Below, in pieces: positions 25,985 through 34,008 of a stretch of 42,503 bases of DNA; the stretch's first letter is position 1; each line of letters starts with the position of its first letter. The DNA is from a virus. The stretch spans positions 1 through 42,503 of the IMG/VR virus record IMGVR_UViG_3300030333_002288; one strand, given 5' to 3'. A program made the position numbers and the translations under genes. The notes below the pieces were generated by a model. That model did not search any database. It was not told the origin of the DNA and saw only the letters and a program-made list of their open reading frames with translations.

Positions 25985-27010
25985 TTAAGGGATTACGATT
26001 TTACAAGCTGACTCAGCTCTAAGAACTCCCATTCCCAGAGCTTGTCTTGCGACAAGTAAATCCGCCTGGTGAACAACCCGCCATTCTTCGCCGGTCATTT
26101 GCAAACTCGGTGAGAGGAGAGACACCACTCCCACGGCCTCTTTATTAAAAATGAGCCCTTTGCATTTGCTCAAATCTTGCTGGTAATCAGAGTTGTGATC
26201 ACCCGCTACAAGCGTGTAAGCACTTTGAGTTACGTGATTCGATGAAAGTATAGGAATACCAGCAACACGCAATGTGCGGCCATCTGCAATGGTTCCAGCT
26301 CCACCAAAGTCAGCGTTGATAGCACGACTTGATTGTGAGATGAGGTAATAATCCTCTGGAGTAAATACCGCGTACATGTCGTCGATACTTACATCCTTCT
26401 CTTCAAAGCCAACACGAGCGTCAAAGATCGCGTTAACTAGAGCATCACCTTTTGCCTGACGAGTAGCACCTGACGCTGTGTAGTCAGTACCAAGTGTGAT
26501 TCCTTGACCAGTTCTTCCGCTGTTAGAAGACTTGTTCAAAGGCTCAGTTGAATTACTTGCCGCTGCAAAGATTAATCTTGCAACACGCTTGTCATATTCA
26601 ACGGCCAAGGCTCTTCCTAATTCCTTGGTATAAATCTGCCTAACGTCGAAATACGACATTAATTCATCGACGTTATATATAGCAGCATCGGCTACCATCA
26701 ACGCATCTAGACTTATTACGCGCTCATTAATATCGCTGGGATCGTTGATGGTGCCTGTAAGTTCGGTGCCCGGCTGGTGGTAGGAAGCGACCATTTTCCC
26801 CGTGATTGGGAAGGCGACGCTCTTGCCTCCTCTTATGTTTCTTTCGCGGGTTTTTCCTTTGAAAACCGTTGCAGTCATGAACGCATCAAGAATCTCGGCA
26901 GAACCGAGCTTGAGCATCATGGCTCTATCCGTATCTAAGCCAGAAGCACCAGCGCCCCAAGTAGCGGCTGCGCCTTTAATCTGGCCAATACGGCTGAGTG
27001 TGACAGCCAT
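25985..27010 (-). CDS. Major capsid protein (gp10-like), 341 aa
   Basis: HK97-fold shell protein of T7 gp10A length (345 aa). Recognised by position after the scaffold gene and by family segments: FKGKTRERNIRGGKSVAFPIT near 50-70, a P-domain stretch ISLDALMVADAAIYNVDELM near 98-117, DMYAVFTPEDYYLISQSSRA near 206-225, and the C-terminal LLVARQALGMGVLRAESACK near 318-337. A strong terminator follows. No frameshift extension like gp10B is apparent: the stop is followed quickly by the terminator. The 111-base gap upstream has two A/T-rich runs and GC-rich palindromes but no clear promoter. Confidence 0.95.
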   Translation of the reverse strand: MAVTLSRIGQIKGAAATWGAGASGLDTDRAMMLKLGSAEILDAFMTATVFKGKTRERNIRGGKSVAFPITGKMVASYHQPGTELTGTINDPSDINERVISLDALMVADAAIYNVDELMSYFDVRQIYTKELGRALAVEYDKRVARLIFAAASNSTEPLNKSSNSGRTGQGITLGTDYTASGATRQAKGDALVNAIFDARVGFEEKDVSIDDMYAVFTPEDYYLISQSSRAINADFGGAGTIADGRTLRVAGIPILSSNHVTQSAYTLVAGDHNSDYQQDLSKCKGLIFNKEAVGVVSLLSPSLQMTGEEWRVVHQADLLVARQALGMGVLRAESACKIVIP

Positions 27011-27121
27011 AGTTAGCTAATTTTTTTTGAAAAAATACTTTTTTAGACCGCCTCTTCCTTCTCTCATGGGTTATCCGCTATTCACGGGCCCACAGCGCTC
27101 GGTTTGCGTTCTGGCTAAATG

Positions 27122-27997
27122 CTAGAACAAGTCTGGGCTTCTTGCCAATATTTCTTTAACACTTTGCTGATAAGCTTCGTCAATATCATATATTTTTTGT
27201 CCTCTTTCATTCCTCTTATTCATTGCATCAAGCACTTGTTGTTGACTTCTAAATACTGTTTCGCTTGGTACATCTCCACCCCCGATAAGTTTCGGCTCTA
27301 CAACTGATCTAGGATTTGCCATGTCTAGCTGCATAGATCTAATAGCCCAACGTATTGACTCAAGATTCCCTCCATCCATCGTTTTGTTGAACTCTTTAAT
27401 CATTTCCTCAGGCATATTCTTATTAGCCCACTCACCCATTTGTTTATAAGCTTCTGGTCCTCCTACCTCATTAATAATTTGCTCCTCATCTGCTGCTGTT
27501 AATTCATTCGACGTATCTACAGGTTGGCCCGATTTGCCATAGGTATTAACAAAACCTTCTACAAGTGATCTAGGAACATTGAATGTCTCAGCAAGAGTAT
27601 CGTAATGCTCGCTTATATCTCCGCCATTATCGGCAGAGTGCATCAACTCTTCCATCTTTAAACCTTTTGAAGCCAAAGCCTCAACGCCTGCCTCTCCATA
27701 AATAGAAACAGCCTGATCTCGCGTATAAGATTCCGTTGGTTGTGGCGTTTCAGTTTGAGTTTCAGTCTGGGTTTCAGTCTGAGGCTCAGATTTTTGCTGC
27801 TGACTCTTTGTGTATTGCCTTTGCAACTCCGCATAGGACTTTGCTAAATCCTCAGTACTATTAAACTTTTGTAGAACTTTTTGAGTCTCTTCAGAAATCT
27901 GATCTTGTTGTTGTAGCTCCTGGACCAGCTCTTGCTGGGCAGGACTAGCCAAACCCTCCTGTCCTTCAGGAGTAGATAGTTGTGGCGTTTCGGTCAT
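27122..27997 (-). CDS. Capsid scaffolding protein (gp9-like), 291 aa
   Basis: Internal scaffold for prohead assembly, absent from mature virions. Acidic, Gln/Glu-rich and helical as in T7 gp9 (307 aa): an N-terminal disordered part (TETPQLSTPEGQEGLASPAQ), helices with EDLAKSYAELQRQYTKSQQQ, a Thr/Gln/Glu repeat (TQTETQTETQTE, about 77-88) and a conserved basic C-terminal end (NKRNERGQKIYDIDEAYQQS) likely to bind the capsid. It lies between portal and capsid genes. The ATG overlaps the portal stop by 4 bases. Confidence 0.92.
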   Translation of the reverse strand: MTETPQLSTPEGQEGLASPAQQELVQELQQQDQISEETQKVLQKFNSTEDLAKSYAELQRQYTKSQQQKSEPQTETQTETQTETPQPTESYTRDQAVSIYGEAGVEALASKGLKMEELMHSADNGGDISEHYDTLAETFNVPRSLVEGFVNTYGKSGQPVDTSNELTAADEEQIINEVGGPEAYKQMGEWANKNMPEEMIKEFNKTMDGGNLESIRWAIRSMQLDMANPRSVVEPKLIGGGDVPSETVFRSQQQVLDAMNKRNERGQKIYDIDEAYQQSVKEILARSPDLF

Positions 27998-29598
27998 GGT
28001 TGTTCTTGAGGTTGATTATTAGAAATGTCTTGGGAAGTTTGGGCAGCATCAGCTAATTTTTTAGGATCTGCCATTGCTGATTGAAGTAACGCAGCTTGTT
28101 GAGCTTGCTCTTGCTGAGCCTGTTGCTCTTGCTGCAACTCCTGTTCAGTCTTGATTAGCCCAAGAGTGTCTATGCCCATTGAATAGGCAAGACGAGTAAT
28201 TAACTCAGTAGGCTTTAAGTACTGAGCTAATCCCTCTGGGCCTATGGTCTGACCCAGAGTTGTTGTAAATCTGACTAATTGTTCTAAATCATTTCCTCTT
28301 CCAACAGCGGCAAGACCAACAGTCATGACTACTGAAACCAAGTCATCTGGTAATTCAGGAACCTTCTTCTCTCTAGTTAAAATATCTAACTTCCTGGCAA
28401 CATAAGGCACTTGGAAAGTAGTCGTCAAAATTGAATATATTGAGCCGAGGCTTTGTTCCGTTTGGAGCTGGCTCATTCTCACTTCTTCCGCGGTCACGCG
28501 CTCCGCGTTTCGCTGATCAGCCAACATGAAAGCCTGTGCCAGCCTACGTTCTATCTGTTCTTTACCTTGCATCGCTACCGCAAGATCCTGTGATTTCTGC
28601 ATTTGCAGACTAAGCACATCGGTAGGATCTCCTGTAACAAAGGAGCCATTTGCGGCCCTTGCAAGATCAGAAGCTTTCGTAACTCCGCTTGGTTTTACAA
28701 GGAACAAGCACTTACTCGACGCTAATGCTGCTTCTGCTATTGCCTGACATAAAGCTTCTACTGTTTGAAGGTCAGCAATTGCCGCCTGTTCGATATATCC
28801 CACTCCATAACTCTGTCCTGCAACCGCTGTCATCCGCAATGCAAGCCAAGGACTCTTATCTTTTGGTGCTTTGCCTTCTGATCCAGGTACAATCTTATTT
28901 TTTACTTGCTGATTCCACTTAACAAAGTTCCCTTCCCACTTGATATGGGTGTAAACCTTGCAAGTATCCTGTTCATCCCCATTAATCTCAACTTGATTGT
29001 CGTAAAAACCTTTTAATTCTTCTTCTTTCTCTTCTTCGAGTATCTTCTTAACGCTTTCTGGCAGCATTTCATAAGGAATTTCCTCGCAAACAACGACCTC
29101 ATTGGGTTCGCCCATTGGATCGCGAAAACATACATAGCGATTTAAGTGATATAGCTTTAATCCCTCTGGAGCAATGTATAAAAGAGCATTTCCTGTAACG
29201 ATTAAATGTAATAACGCCTCATGCAATACAACTCGATCATTGCTCGCTTCAATCTCACGCAAAACCATACGCTCAATTTTGCTTAAAGCCTCTTCATATC
29301 TTGTTTTTTCTTCTGGTCCGACTCCTTGCTGCGCTAATTGAGCCTCGTCTAACGAAAATCTAAAAAATTGTTGCGTTGGAGGTAGTAAAGCAAGAAGCAT
29401 ACGACTCGCTAAATTCAGAGTTCCACGAGCACCTATCCCATTCCACGGAACGGGGTATGTATCTTTGTTGTTTAACCTTGGATCATTCGAGGCTGGTACG
29501 AGATAGGGAATGGTTAATCTCGCAGAATGTCGAGCACGATCTAAGTGCCAGTTACGGTCATTTTCGCCATCCCTAAAACGTTGTTCGGCAGTTCTCAT
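27994..29598 (-). CDS. Portal / head-tail connector (gp8-like), 534 aa
   Basis: Dodecameric portal through which DNA is packaged and ejected. Nearly identical in length to T7 gp8 (536 aa). Family segments: LTIPYLVPASNDPRLNNKDT near 27-46, GARGTLNLASRMLLALLPPT near 56-75, GNALLYIAPEGLKLYHLNRY near 132-151, MTAVAGQSYGVGYIEQAAIA near 258-277 and NAERVTAEEVRMSQLQTEQS near 362-381. The C terminus is Gln-rich (ELQQEQQAQQEQAQQ), typical of podovirus portals. It is followed directly by scaffold and capsid genes. Confidence 0.95.
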   Translation of the reverse strand: MRTAEQRFRDGENDRNWHLDRARHSARLTIPYLVPASNDPRLNNKDTYPVPWNGIGARGTLNLASRMLLALLPPTQQFFRFSLDEAQLAQQGVGPEEKTRYEEALSKIERMVLREIEASNDRVVLHEALLHLIVTGNALLYIAPEGLKLYHLNRYVCFRDPMGEPNEVVVCEEIPYEMLPESVKKILEEEKEEELKGFYDNQVEINGDEQDTCKVYTHIKWEGNFVKWNQQVKNKIVPGSEGKAPKDKSPWLALRMTAVAGQSYGVGYIEQAAIADLQTVEALCQAIAEAALASSKCLFLVKPSGVTKASDLARAANGSFVTGDPTDVLSLQMQKSQDLAVAMQGKEQIERRLAQAFMLADQRNAERVTAEEVRMSQLQTEQSLGSIYSILTTTFQVPYVARKLDILTREKKVPELPDDLVSVVMTVGLAAVGRGNDLEQLVRFTTTLGQTIGPEGLAQYLKPTELITRLAYSMGIDTLGLIKTEQELQQEQQAQQEQAQQAALLQSAMADPKKLADAAQTSQDISNNQPQEQP

Positions 29599-29600
29599 AA

Positions 29601-30101
29601 TTAAATAGCGAGGTTAGTACCTGTTCCTGTGGACTGACTTTGACCTTCGATTTGTAAATCTGCTTTTGTAGATTTCGGTCCACGATCTCCTTGTTTCCGC
29701 TTAGACGGTGAATATGGAATTTTTAAAGCTCCCTTCTTCTTTTTCTTTTCTCTGTTTAAAACACTTTGAGAAGCTTGAGCCGCGCCTCTTGCGGCAAGCT
29801 CGCTTGGACTAGGACCAGTAGGACCAGGATTAACAACAATCTGGTCCATCAACCCAGTATTTTTAGTGTTAATGTCATCCAACTGTCCTCCTAAAGTTTG
29901 CGAAATATTGGCTTTATCTGCCGCTGCCGCTGCTATAACTTCTTGTTTCTTTTGCTCTAGCTCTGCTTGCCGTGTAGCTTCAGCCTCGGCTGCTGCTTTA
30001 GCTTTCTCTTGAGCTTCTTTAAATTCGTTTTGAGCTTTGTCTTTAGCAGCCGTTATGCCAGTAACATCCTCATAAAGGTTTTTAACAGGTCCAGCACACA
30101 T
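29601..30101 (-). CDS. Small virion-type protein, member of an MC...GTGxN family (gp7.3/6.7-like), 166 aa
   Basis: One of three adjacent proteins that start with Met-Cys and end with a short Leu-Ile, then GTG-N pattern (here KKKGALKIPY and a final TGTGTNLAI). The middle is a long Ala/Lys/Glu coiled coil (DKAQNEFKEAQEKAKAAAEA). T7 genes 6.7 (starting MCF) and 7.3 (ending SLSVARSSGGGINI, from memory) lie at the same place before the portal and encode small virion/tail-assembly proteins. Homology is therefore likely but based on terminal motifs only. Confidence 0.7.
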   Translation of the reverse strand: MCAGPVKNLYEDVTGITAAKDKAQNEFKEAQEKAKAAAEAEATRQAELEQKKQEVIAAAAADKANISQTLGGQLDDINTKNTGLMDQIVVNPGPTGPSPSELAARGAAQASQSVLNREKKKKKGALKIPYSPSKRKQGDRGPKSTKADLQIEGQSQSTGTGTNLAI

Positions 30102-30103
30102 AA

Positions 30104-30514
30104 TTAAACTCCGTAGTTAACGCCTGTACCAGCAGAGGATTGGATTCCACTCTGGGTAATTTTCAAAGAACCTGTTGGTTTTTTCTTGTCTTTAATAGTT
30201 GCTGTCGTTTGAGCTAAATCTGTTTGATCAGCGTTATCTTCAGTCGTGATGGCATAAGGAGCTGAAGTTAAACCACTATCCGCTGCGGCTGCGGCTTGAG
30301 CATTCATTTCTGAAATTTTGGTCATAAGATTAGTAGTAGATTCGTTTGCTTTGGTAATTTGGTTTTGAATATTGGTTTGGAATGTCTGGTTATTTGCGGT
30401 TAACGTATTTTGAAAATCTGTAAGAGCTTGATTCTGAGCATCAATATCATCTTGGGATGGCCCAACATATTCAACCGTGGGCATTTGAATTTCAGGCATT
30501 TTAAAGAAGCACAT
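30104..30514 (-). CDS. Small virion-type protein, MCFF...GTGxN family, 136 aa
   Basis: Second of the three related small proteins. N terminus MCFFKMPEIQMPTVEYVG, a helical Asn/Gln-rich middle (TANNQTFQTNIQNQITKANE), and C terminus KKPTGSLKITQ leading to a final SAGTGVNYGV. The terminal motifs match its neighbours and recall T7 gp6.7/gp7.3. The middle is not conserved, suggesting duplicated anchors with different spacers. It is separated by 2 and 9 bases from its neighbours. Confidence 0.72.
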   Translation of the reverse strand: MCFFKMPEIQMPTVEYVGPSQDDIDAQNQALTDFQNTLTANNQTFQTNIQNQITKANESTTNLMTKISEMNAQAAAAADSGLTSAPYAITTEDNADQTDLAQTTATIKDKKKPTGSLKITQSGIQSSAGTGVNYGV

Positions 30515-30523
30515 GATGGATAC

Positions 30524-30922
30524 CTAAGTAATGTTGAGGCCAGAGCCTTGACTATTTGTAGTTGATGTTTTTCCTATTCTTAAAGAACTTTTTCCTTTCT
30601 TCGTCTTAACACCTCTATCTTCCATACCTATTTTTGGAGGTTCCGCATGTTTCTCTCTTGGTGGAGGTCCAGCAACTTGAGATAAACGCATAGCAGCCTG
30701 GCTTGTTGCATTAGCTCTAGCTTGTGAGGCAATAGCTAACTGAGACAACGCATCTTGTTTATCGCTTAAAGCAGTATGCAAAGTATTTTGCAAAGTTGTA
30801 TTTTGATTTGTTATTTGATTTTCAATTGCAGCCTTTTGTAAATCAAATTGCTGATTATAAGCCGTGTAATCAGGCTTAGTAATAGTCGCTGGCTCTCCAC
30901 CACCGCCTCCAAAAAAACACAT
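30524..30922 (-). CDS. Small virion-type protein, MCFF...GSGLN family, 132 aa
   Basis: Third related protein: N terminus MCFFGGGGGEPATITKPDY, coiled-coil middle (DLQKAAIENQITNQNTTLQN, then QLAIASQARANATSQAAMRL) and C terminus KGKSSLRIGKTS ending QGSGLNIT. The C-terminal motif is the closest of the three to the T7 gp7.3 end (KKSLSV...GGGINI, from memory). Probably a minor tail or connector protein. The ATG overlaps the stop of the preceding small gene by one base. Confidence 0.75.
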   Translation of the reverse strand: MCFFGGGGGEPATITKPDYTAYNQQFDLQKAAIENQITNQNTTLQNTLHTALSDKQDALSQLAIASQARANATSQAAMRLSQVAGPPPREKHAEPPKIGMEDRGVKTKKGKSSLRIGKTSTTNSQGSGLNIT

Positions 30923-31113
30923 CAGACTGCCTCCAGTTGATAAACGTCATTTTCCTGTTCTTCCAAACGGCGTTTTAACCACTTGACGACAGATGCCTGG
31001 CCTGCCTTAAACCAAACTTCTTTTTCAGAAAGACTCAAATCAGGACATTGATCTGGAAACTGCTCGTCCAAAGCAGCTACAAATCTTTCATCTATGTTTG
31101 GGAAATAAGCCAC
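30922..31113 (-). CDS. Small hypothetical protein, GTG start, 63 aa
   Basis: Begins with GTG; no in-frame ATG is available near the N terminus (AYFPNIDERFVAALDEQFPD). The second half is amphipathic (FKAGQASVVKWLKRRLEEQE). T7-type phages keep a small protein at this place (gene 6.5), and the pattern AAL.E.FP resembles such proteins, but homology is not certain. The promoter-like motif reaches the start codon, so either the transcript is leaderless or the motif is not the promoter here. Confidence 0.7.
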   Translation of the reverse strand: MAYFPNIDERFVAALDEQFPDQCPDLSLSEKEVWFKAGQASVVKWLKRRLEEQENDVYQLEAV

Positions 31114-31127
31114 TCTCCAAGGACGTA
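31113..31127 (-). promoter_or_regulatory. Candidate phage-RNAP promoter, copy D (weak)
   Basis: Minus strand reads TACGTCCTTGGAGAG. It matches family positions 1-4, 10, 12, 14 and 15 but has G instead of T at 11, and its last base coincides with the GTG start at 31113. This is the weakest position among the copies. Confidence 0.35.
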
Positions 31128-31201
31128 GACCTTTACAGCCTACCGATAATCGGGAATATATACCATAGTAGAGAAGTTATTCCACTTCCCCGTAATTGTT
31201 T

Positions 31202-31465
31202 ATGGATTTACAAGAACAATTAGCAGAGATTCATTCTGAATTAATAAGCCAAGTGCTTGAAGATCTAAGGAATGGAGATCGCAAAGCAAGATCAGACGCA
31301 ATGGCTCTACTAAAACAAAATAATGTGACTGCTGTTGCGGCTGAAGGTAGCACTTTGAAGAAACTTGCCAACAAACTTGACTTCTCAAGCATGGATGACA
31401 AGGTAATTCCTCTTAAGATCCCATCGTCAAACGTTGAATCCCTCCATAAGAACGTCCAGAAGTAG
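31202..31465 (+). CDS. Terminase small subunit (gp18-like), on the opposite strand to the large subunit
   Basis: DNA-packaging protein that recognises concatemer ends and hands DNA to the large terminase. The ATG at 31202 gives 87 aa (T7 gp18: 89 aa). Helical N terminus (MDLQEQLAEIHSELISQVLE) and a middle RSDAMALLKQNNVTAVAAEG followed by LKKLANKLDF fit, from memory, the small-terminase family of cyanopodoviruses. It is the only rightward gene inside the leftward virion arm, and its last 53 bases overlap the end of the large terminase gene. A possible host promoter (TTTACA at 31132, TATATA at 31157, spacer 19) is weak. Confidence 0.75.
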   Translation: MDLQEQLAEIHSELISQVLEDLRNGDRKARSDAMALLKQNNVTAVAAEGSTLKKLANKLDFSSMDDKVIPLKIPSSNVESLHKNVQK

Positions 31466-33188
31466 TTTTCTTCTTAAAACCAAACGCTATTCGATCAATA
31501 GAACCTGTTGTTTCATCCATCCAGGCTTCTAATTCATCTTCAAATAGCTGATCTTTCCTTGCTTGTTGTTGTATTTGCTGGTCCTGGGCCGCAGATTCAA
31601 CAAAAAATGCACAAGCTATAGCGAGAGCATCGAGCCGATCATCATACGGGATGCAATTTTTTTCCTCTGTCAGCCTTGAGGCTTGCCAAAAAAGGCTGCG
31701 TGAATATCCATGTTCAGGATCTTCGTCAGTAAGACGATAATCATTTTTAATTACTCGGCTATTAATAATAAGACGATGCTGCTGAATCAAAGGAGCAAGA
31801 GTGTCACATAATCTCCGTTCTTTTTGAATGTTATGTCTAACTTCTTCAATAGTGCAGGGATGAGTTCTTGCAAGGTGCGGCTTTAGTAGGGCACTAAACA
31901 TGCCATCGCCCATATTCGACTCAGCCACCACATAATTGACATCCCATTTCTTCGCTATATCAGCTAAATACCGCAAAACTTCATCGGCATAGCCCAAAGT
32001 AGACCCACCCGACTCAAGTAAAAACATATTTCCGTTTAATTCTGCTAAAACTGCCCAAGCTAATTCGTCAGACCTAACGCCTCCTCTGCCAGCGGGATCA
32101 ATTGCTAAGACACACCGCCATGATTCGGTTTTTGATACCCATCCATTTTGAAATATTGGGCGATGGTAGAACCTATCAGCTCCAAGTCCGACACAAACAA
32201 GCTCTTGCAATCTCATATCAGGTTGGTTAGACCATATACAAGTCTCGGGCAGAGCTTTCCCATCAAGATCCATGACCATGAGATCCCCAAGCCTGATTGG
32301 ATACTTGTCTAAAGTAGACAATCGGGTATTGAGCATGAACTGAAGTTCAAAGCTCGCCTTAGTCATGGATGCTTTTCTTTGAAGGATGTCCTCATGCCCA
32401 AATCTTTCTGGATCAGTCGGCTCTTCCACGAGGCTGCTATTCGCGATGACCTCTTGTTCAATCGTCGGATCGAGGCTGCCCTCGTAGCAATCGAACTCCT
32501 TCGGATAGAGCGCAGGCCAGTAACGAGCAGAATAGTTCCGTTCTCTCACAAGCCTTAAATATATCGAAGTCTCCGTATGTGGCGTTCCTAAATATAAAAT
32601 TTTACGGGGCAAAACCTGGCCCTCTTCTGGCTTTATGATACTTTGTATTTCTTCAACAGCGTGTGCAACTCTGTCTTGTTTTAGCTGTGTAATTACGTTA
32701 GCTAAAGTTTCAACATCATCAAGAATTGCACAAGTACATCTTTGTCCAGTTGTTTGTCCCATGACACCCATAGATCGAACAGACGGAGACTGTTCAACTT
32801 GAGCTGGCCCTACATCAAAAGCAACATTAGAGAATCTATTCTCTGGCCCAGGCATAAGACATTGAAGAATATCAACTTCTCCAATGCAGCGAAGCATAAA
32901 AGACGAAAAGTCAGTTGATTTAACTGCTGTAGCAGAGACAATCAGAATTTTTTCATTCGGATCTACTCTTAATCTCCATAAAGCATAAAAAGACGCAAGA
33001 ATTGACTTACCTAATCCACGAAAAGCAACAGTAAGACTTCGATCTGGTCCATTTTGCATCCAATTACAGACAGAAATCTGCTGCTTAGTTGGGGCATCGG
33101 CTAACCCCAACTCTCGCAACAAATAACAAGTGAAATTAGGAAAACTATCTCTTAATTGAGGTGGTAACTCTTCCCATAAACTATTCAC
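31413..33188 (-). CDS. Terminase large subunit (gp19-like), 591 aa
   Basis: ATP-driven packaging motor and nuclease, 586 aa in T7. Segments: SLTVAFRGLGKSILASFYAL near 52-71 with the Walker A-like GLGKS, CTCAILDDVETLAN near 150-163 as Walker B (LDD), LYLGTPHTETSIYLRLVRER near 198-217 as coupling motif, and the RNase H-type nuclease acidic residue in VLAIDPAGRGGVRSDE near 362-377. A further acidic motif VVAESNMGDGMF lies near 419-430, and YDDRLDALAIACAFF near 527-541. In T7 terminases follow the tail fibre; here they precede the portal block. Its ATG overlaps the preceding small gene (ATGA). Confidence 0.95.
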   Translation of the reverse strand: MNSLWEELPPQLRDSFPNFTCYLLRELGLADAPTKQQISVCNWMQNGPDRSLTVAFRGLGKSILASFYALWRLRVDPNEKILIVSATAVKSTDFSSFMLRCIGEVDILQCLMPGPENRFSNVAFDVGPAQVEQSPSVRSMGVMGQTTGQRCTCAILDDVETLANVITQLKQDRVAHAVEEIQSIIKPEEGQVLPRKILYLGTPHTETSIYLRLVRERNYSARYWPALYPKEFDCYEGSLDPTIEQEVIANSSLVEEPTDPERFGHEDILQRKASMTKASFELQFMLNTRLSTLDKYPIRLGDLMVMDLDGKALPETCIWSNQPDMRLQELVCVGLGADRFYHRPIFQNGWVSKTESWRCVLAIDPAGRGGVRSDELAWAVLAELNGNMFLLESGGSTLGYADEVLRYLADIAKKWDVNYVVAESNMGDGMFSALLKPHLARTHPCTIEEVRHNIQKERRLCDTLAPLIQQHRLIINSRVIKNDYRLTDEDPEHGYSRSLFWQASRLTEEKNCIPYDDRLDALAIACAFFVESAAQDQQIQQQARKDQLFEDELEAWMDETTGSIDRIAFGFKKKTTSGRSYGGIQRLTMGS

Positions 33189-33379
33189 TCTTCTGTTTCT
33201 AAATCGGCTTTTTCAACTGTAACTGGCTCTGGTCTAACTGGTGGAGCTAGTAGCTGTTCTTGAACTTCCTCGTCCACGTAGACATTAGACGTATCTGCCT
33301 TTTTTAAAGTCTCAGGCTTAACACAGCAAGCACCTTCAAGACCTAACTCCATTCTTTGATTGTTGGTGAGGTAAGGCAT
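33185..33379 (-). CDS. Small hypothetical protein before terminase, 64 aa
   Basis: First gene of the leftward arm. MPYLTNNQRMELGLEGACCV, then an acidic tail (APPVRPEPVTVEKADLETEE). Unrecognised. AAGGA lies 6 bases before the ATG, and a good promoter-family motif lies just upstream. Probably coupled to the terminase gene by a 4-base overlap. Confidence 0.7.
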   Translation of the reverse strand: MPYLTNNQRMELGLEGACCVKPETLKKADTSNVYVDEEVQEQLLAPPVRPEPVTVEKADLETEE

Positions 33380-33396
33380 AGTCCTTTTTTAACTTT

Positions 33397-33411
33397 CTCT
33401 ATTCTGACGTA
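33397..33411 (-). promoter_or_regulatory. Candidate phage-RNAP promoter, copy P (head of leftward arm)
   Basis: Minus strand reads TACGTCAGAATAGAG, matching T1 A2 C3 G4, T11 A12, A14 G15 of the family (A instead of G at 10). It ends 17 bases before the first leftward ATG, leaving room for the visible AAGGA ribosome site. It is the natural late promoter for terminase and virion genes. Confidence 0.55.
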
Positions 33412-33530
33412 ACTATGGCTAGATACAACAAAACCCTGCATTGACCAATCAGAGAACGTATCTCTTTCAAGGTTTACAGAGTTCTGTGCTGACGCTCCAT
33501 CAGAGCAGCGGTTGAGTCAACAACTTGGTA

Positions 33531-33656
33531 ATGGGTCTTATTAAGATTGCGGCTACGACTTACGCATACCAGAGGAATTCTGGACTAGCTAATAAATGGT
33601 TTCCGCAACAAAATTACTATACATCAAACTTCTTTAAAGACAACAAAACCCCCTAA
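33531..33656 (+). CDS. Possible tiny gene, 41 aa (low confidence)
   Basis: Open frame MGLIKIAATTYAYQRNSGLA ending DNKTP, whose TAA lies in the left arm of the terminator hairpin. The termination arrangement favours a real gene, but there is no clear ribosome site or promoter. The rest of 33412-33743 shows nothing else besides the terminator and one ACCACGACC box at 33696-33704. Confidence 0.3.
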   Translation: MGLIKIAATTYAYQRNSGLANKWFPQQNYYTSNFFKDNKTP

Positions 33657-33680
33657 CGGCGCGATTAGTTAGGAGGCTTC
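33645..33680. terminator. Probable bidirectional terminator
   Basis: AAAACCCCCTAAC (33645-33657) pairs imperfectly with GTTAGGAGGCTT (33668-33679) around a 10-base loop; the inner 6 bp, CCTAAC/GTTAGG, are perfect. A-rich flanks on the left and T residues on the right fit use from either side. It separates the terminase promoter from the small leftward genes upstream. Confidence 0.6.
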
Positions 33681-33743
33681 ATCTAGCCCTAGCTGACCAC
33701 GACCAAGCAGCAAGCATCGTAGGGATAACTTCAGTTTAACTCA

Positions 33744-33911
33744 CTATTTGTATTGAGCCTCTAATTCTTCTGCTTTTTCTGCTAAACCCGTATAAAGACC
33801 ATGCATCGGAGAATCCTTATGGTGTCTACCATCTAAGACATACCACCTCTCCATATTTAACATCCTCTGCCGGTCTTCCTCTAACCATTCAGTCTTATAT
33901 CCACTCATCAT
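33744..33911 (-). CDS. Small hypothetical protein, 55 aa
   Basis: Reads MMSGYKTEWLEEDRQRMLNM, then WYVLDGRHHKDSPMHGLYTG, ending ELEAQYK. A near-perfect ribosome site (AAAGGAGGAAAGAA) precedes the ATG, and the start overlaps the previous stop as ATGATGA. Unrecognised; the charged helices and HH/GLYTGLA middle resemble small T7-like accessory proteins. The two adjacent ATG codons make the exact start ambiguous by one residue. Confidence 0.65.
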   Translation of the reverse strand: MMSGYKTEWLEEDRQRMLNMERWYVLDGRHHKDSPMHGLYTGLAEKAEELEAQYK

Positions 33912-33976
33912 TTCTTTCCTCCTTTCTTTGGTGGTCTTCCTACCTTCGATCCATAAGTCCCTTTACCTTTCGGCAT
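33908..33976 (-). CDS. Tiny basic protein, 22 aa (KGTYGSKVGRPPKK type)
   Basis: MPKGKGTYGSKVGRPPKKGG followed by KK and a stop that overlaps the next start. Peptides with the core TYGSKVGRPPKK occur, from memory, as separate tiny genes in many marine phages, so it is probably real despite its size. It is very basic with an AT-hook-like GRPPK; nucleic-acid binding is possible. Its coding sequence also supplies the ribosome site of the next gene. Confidence 0.6.
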   Translation of the reverse strand: MPKGKGTYGSKVGRPPKKGGKK

Positions 33977-34008
33977 AACTCTTAACTTAAAAGACGACTA
34001 CACAATAA

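Noticed and set aside
27011-27121. Gap before the capsid gene considered as carrying a phage promoter (GGGCCCGTGAATAG on the minus strand)
   Set aside because: It lacks the invariant A at position 12 and the left half of the family motif; left unassigned.
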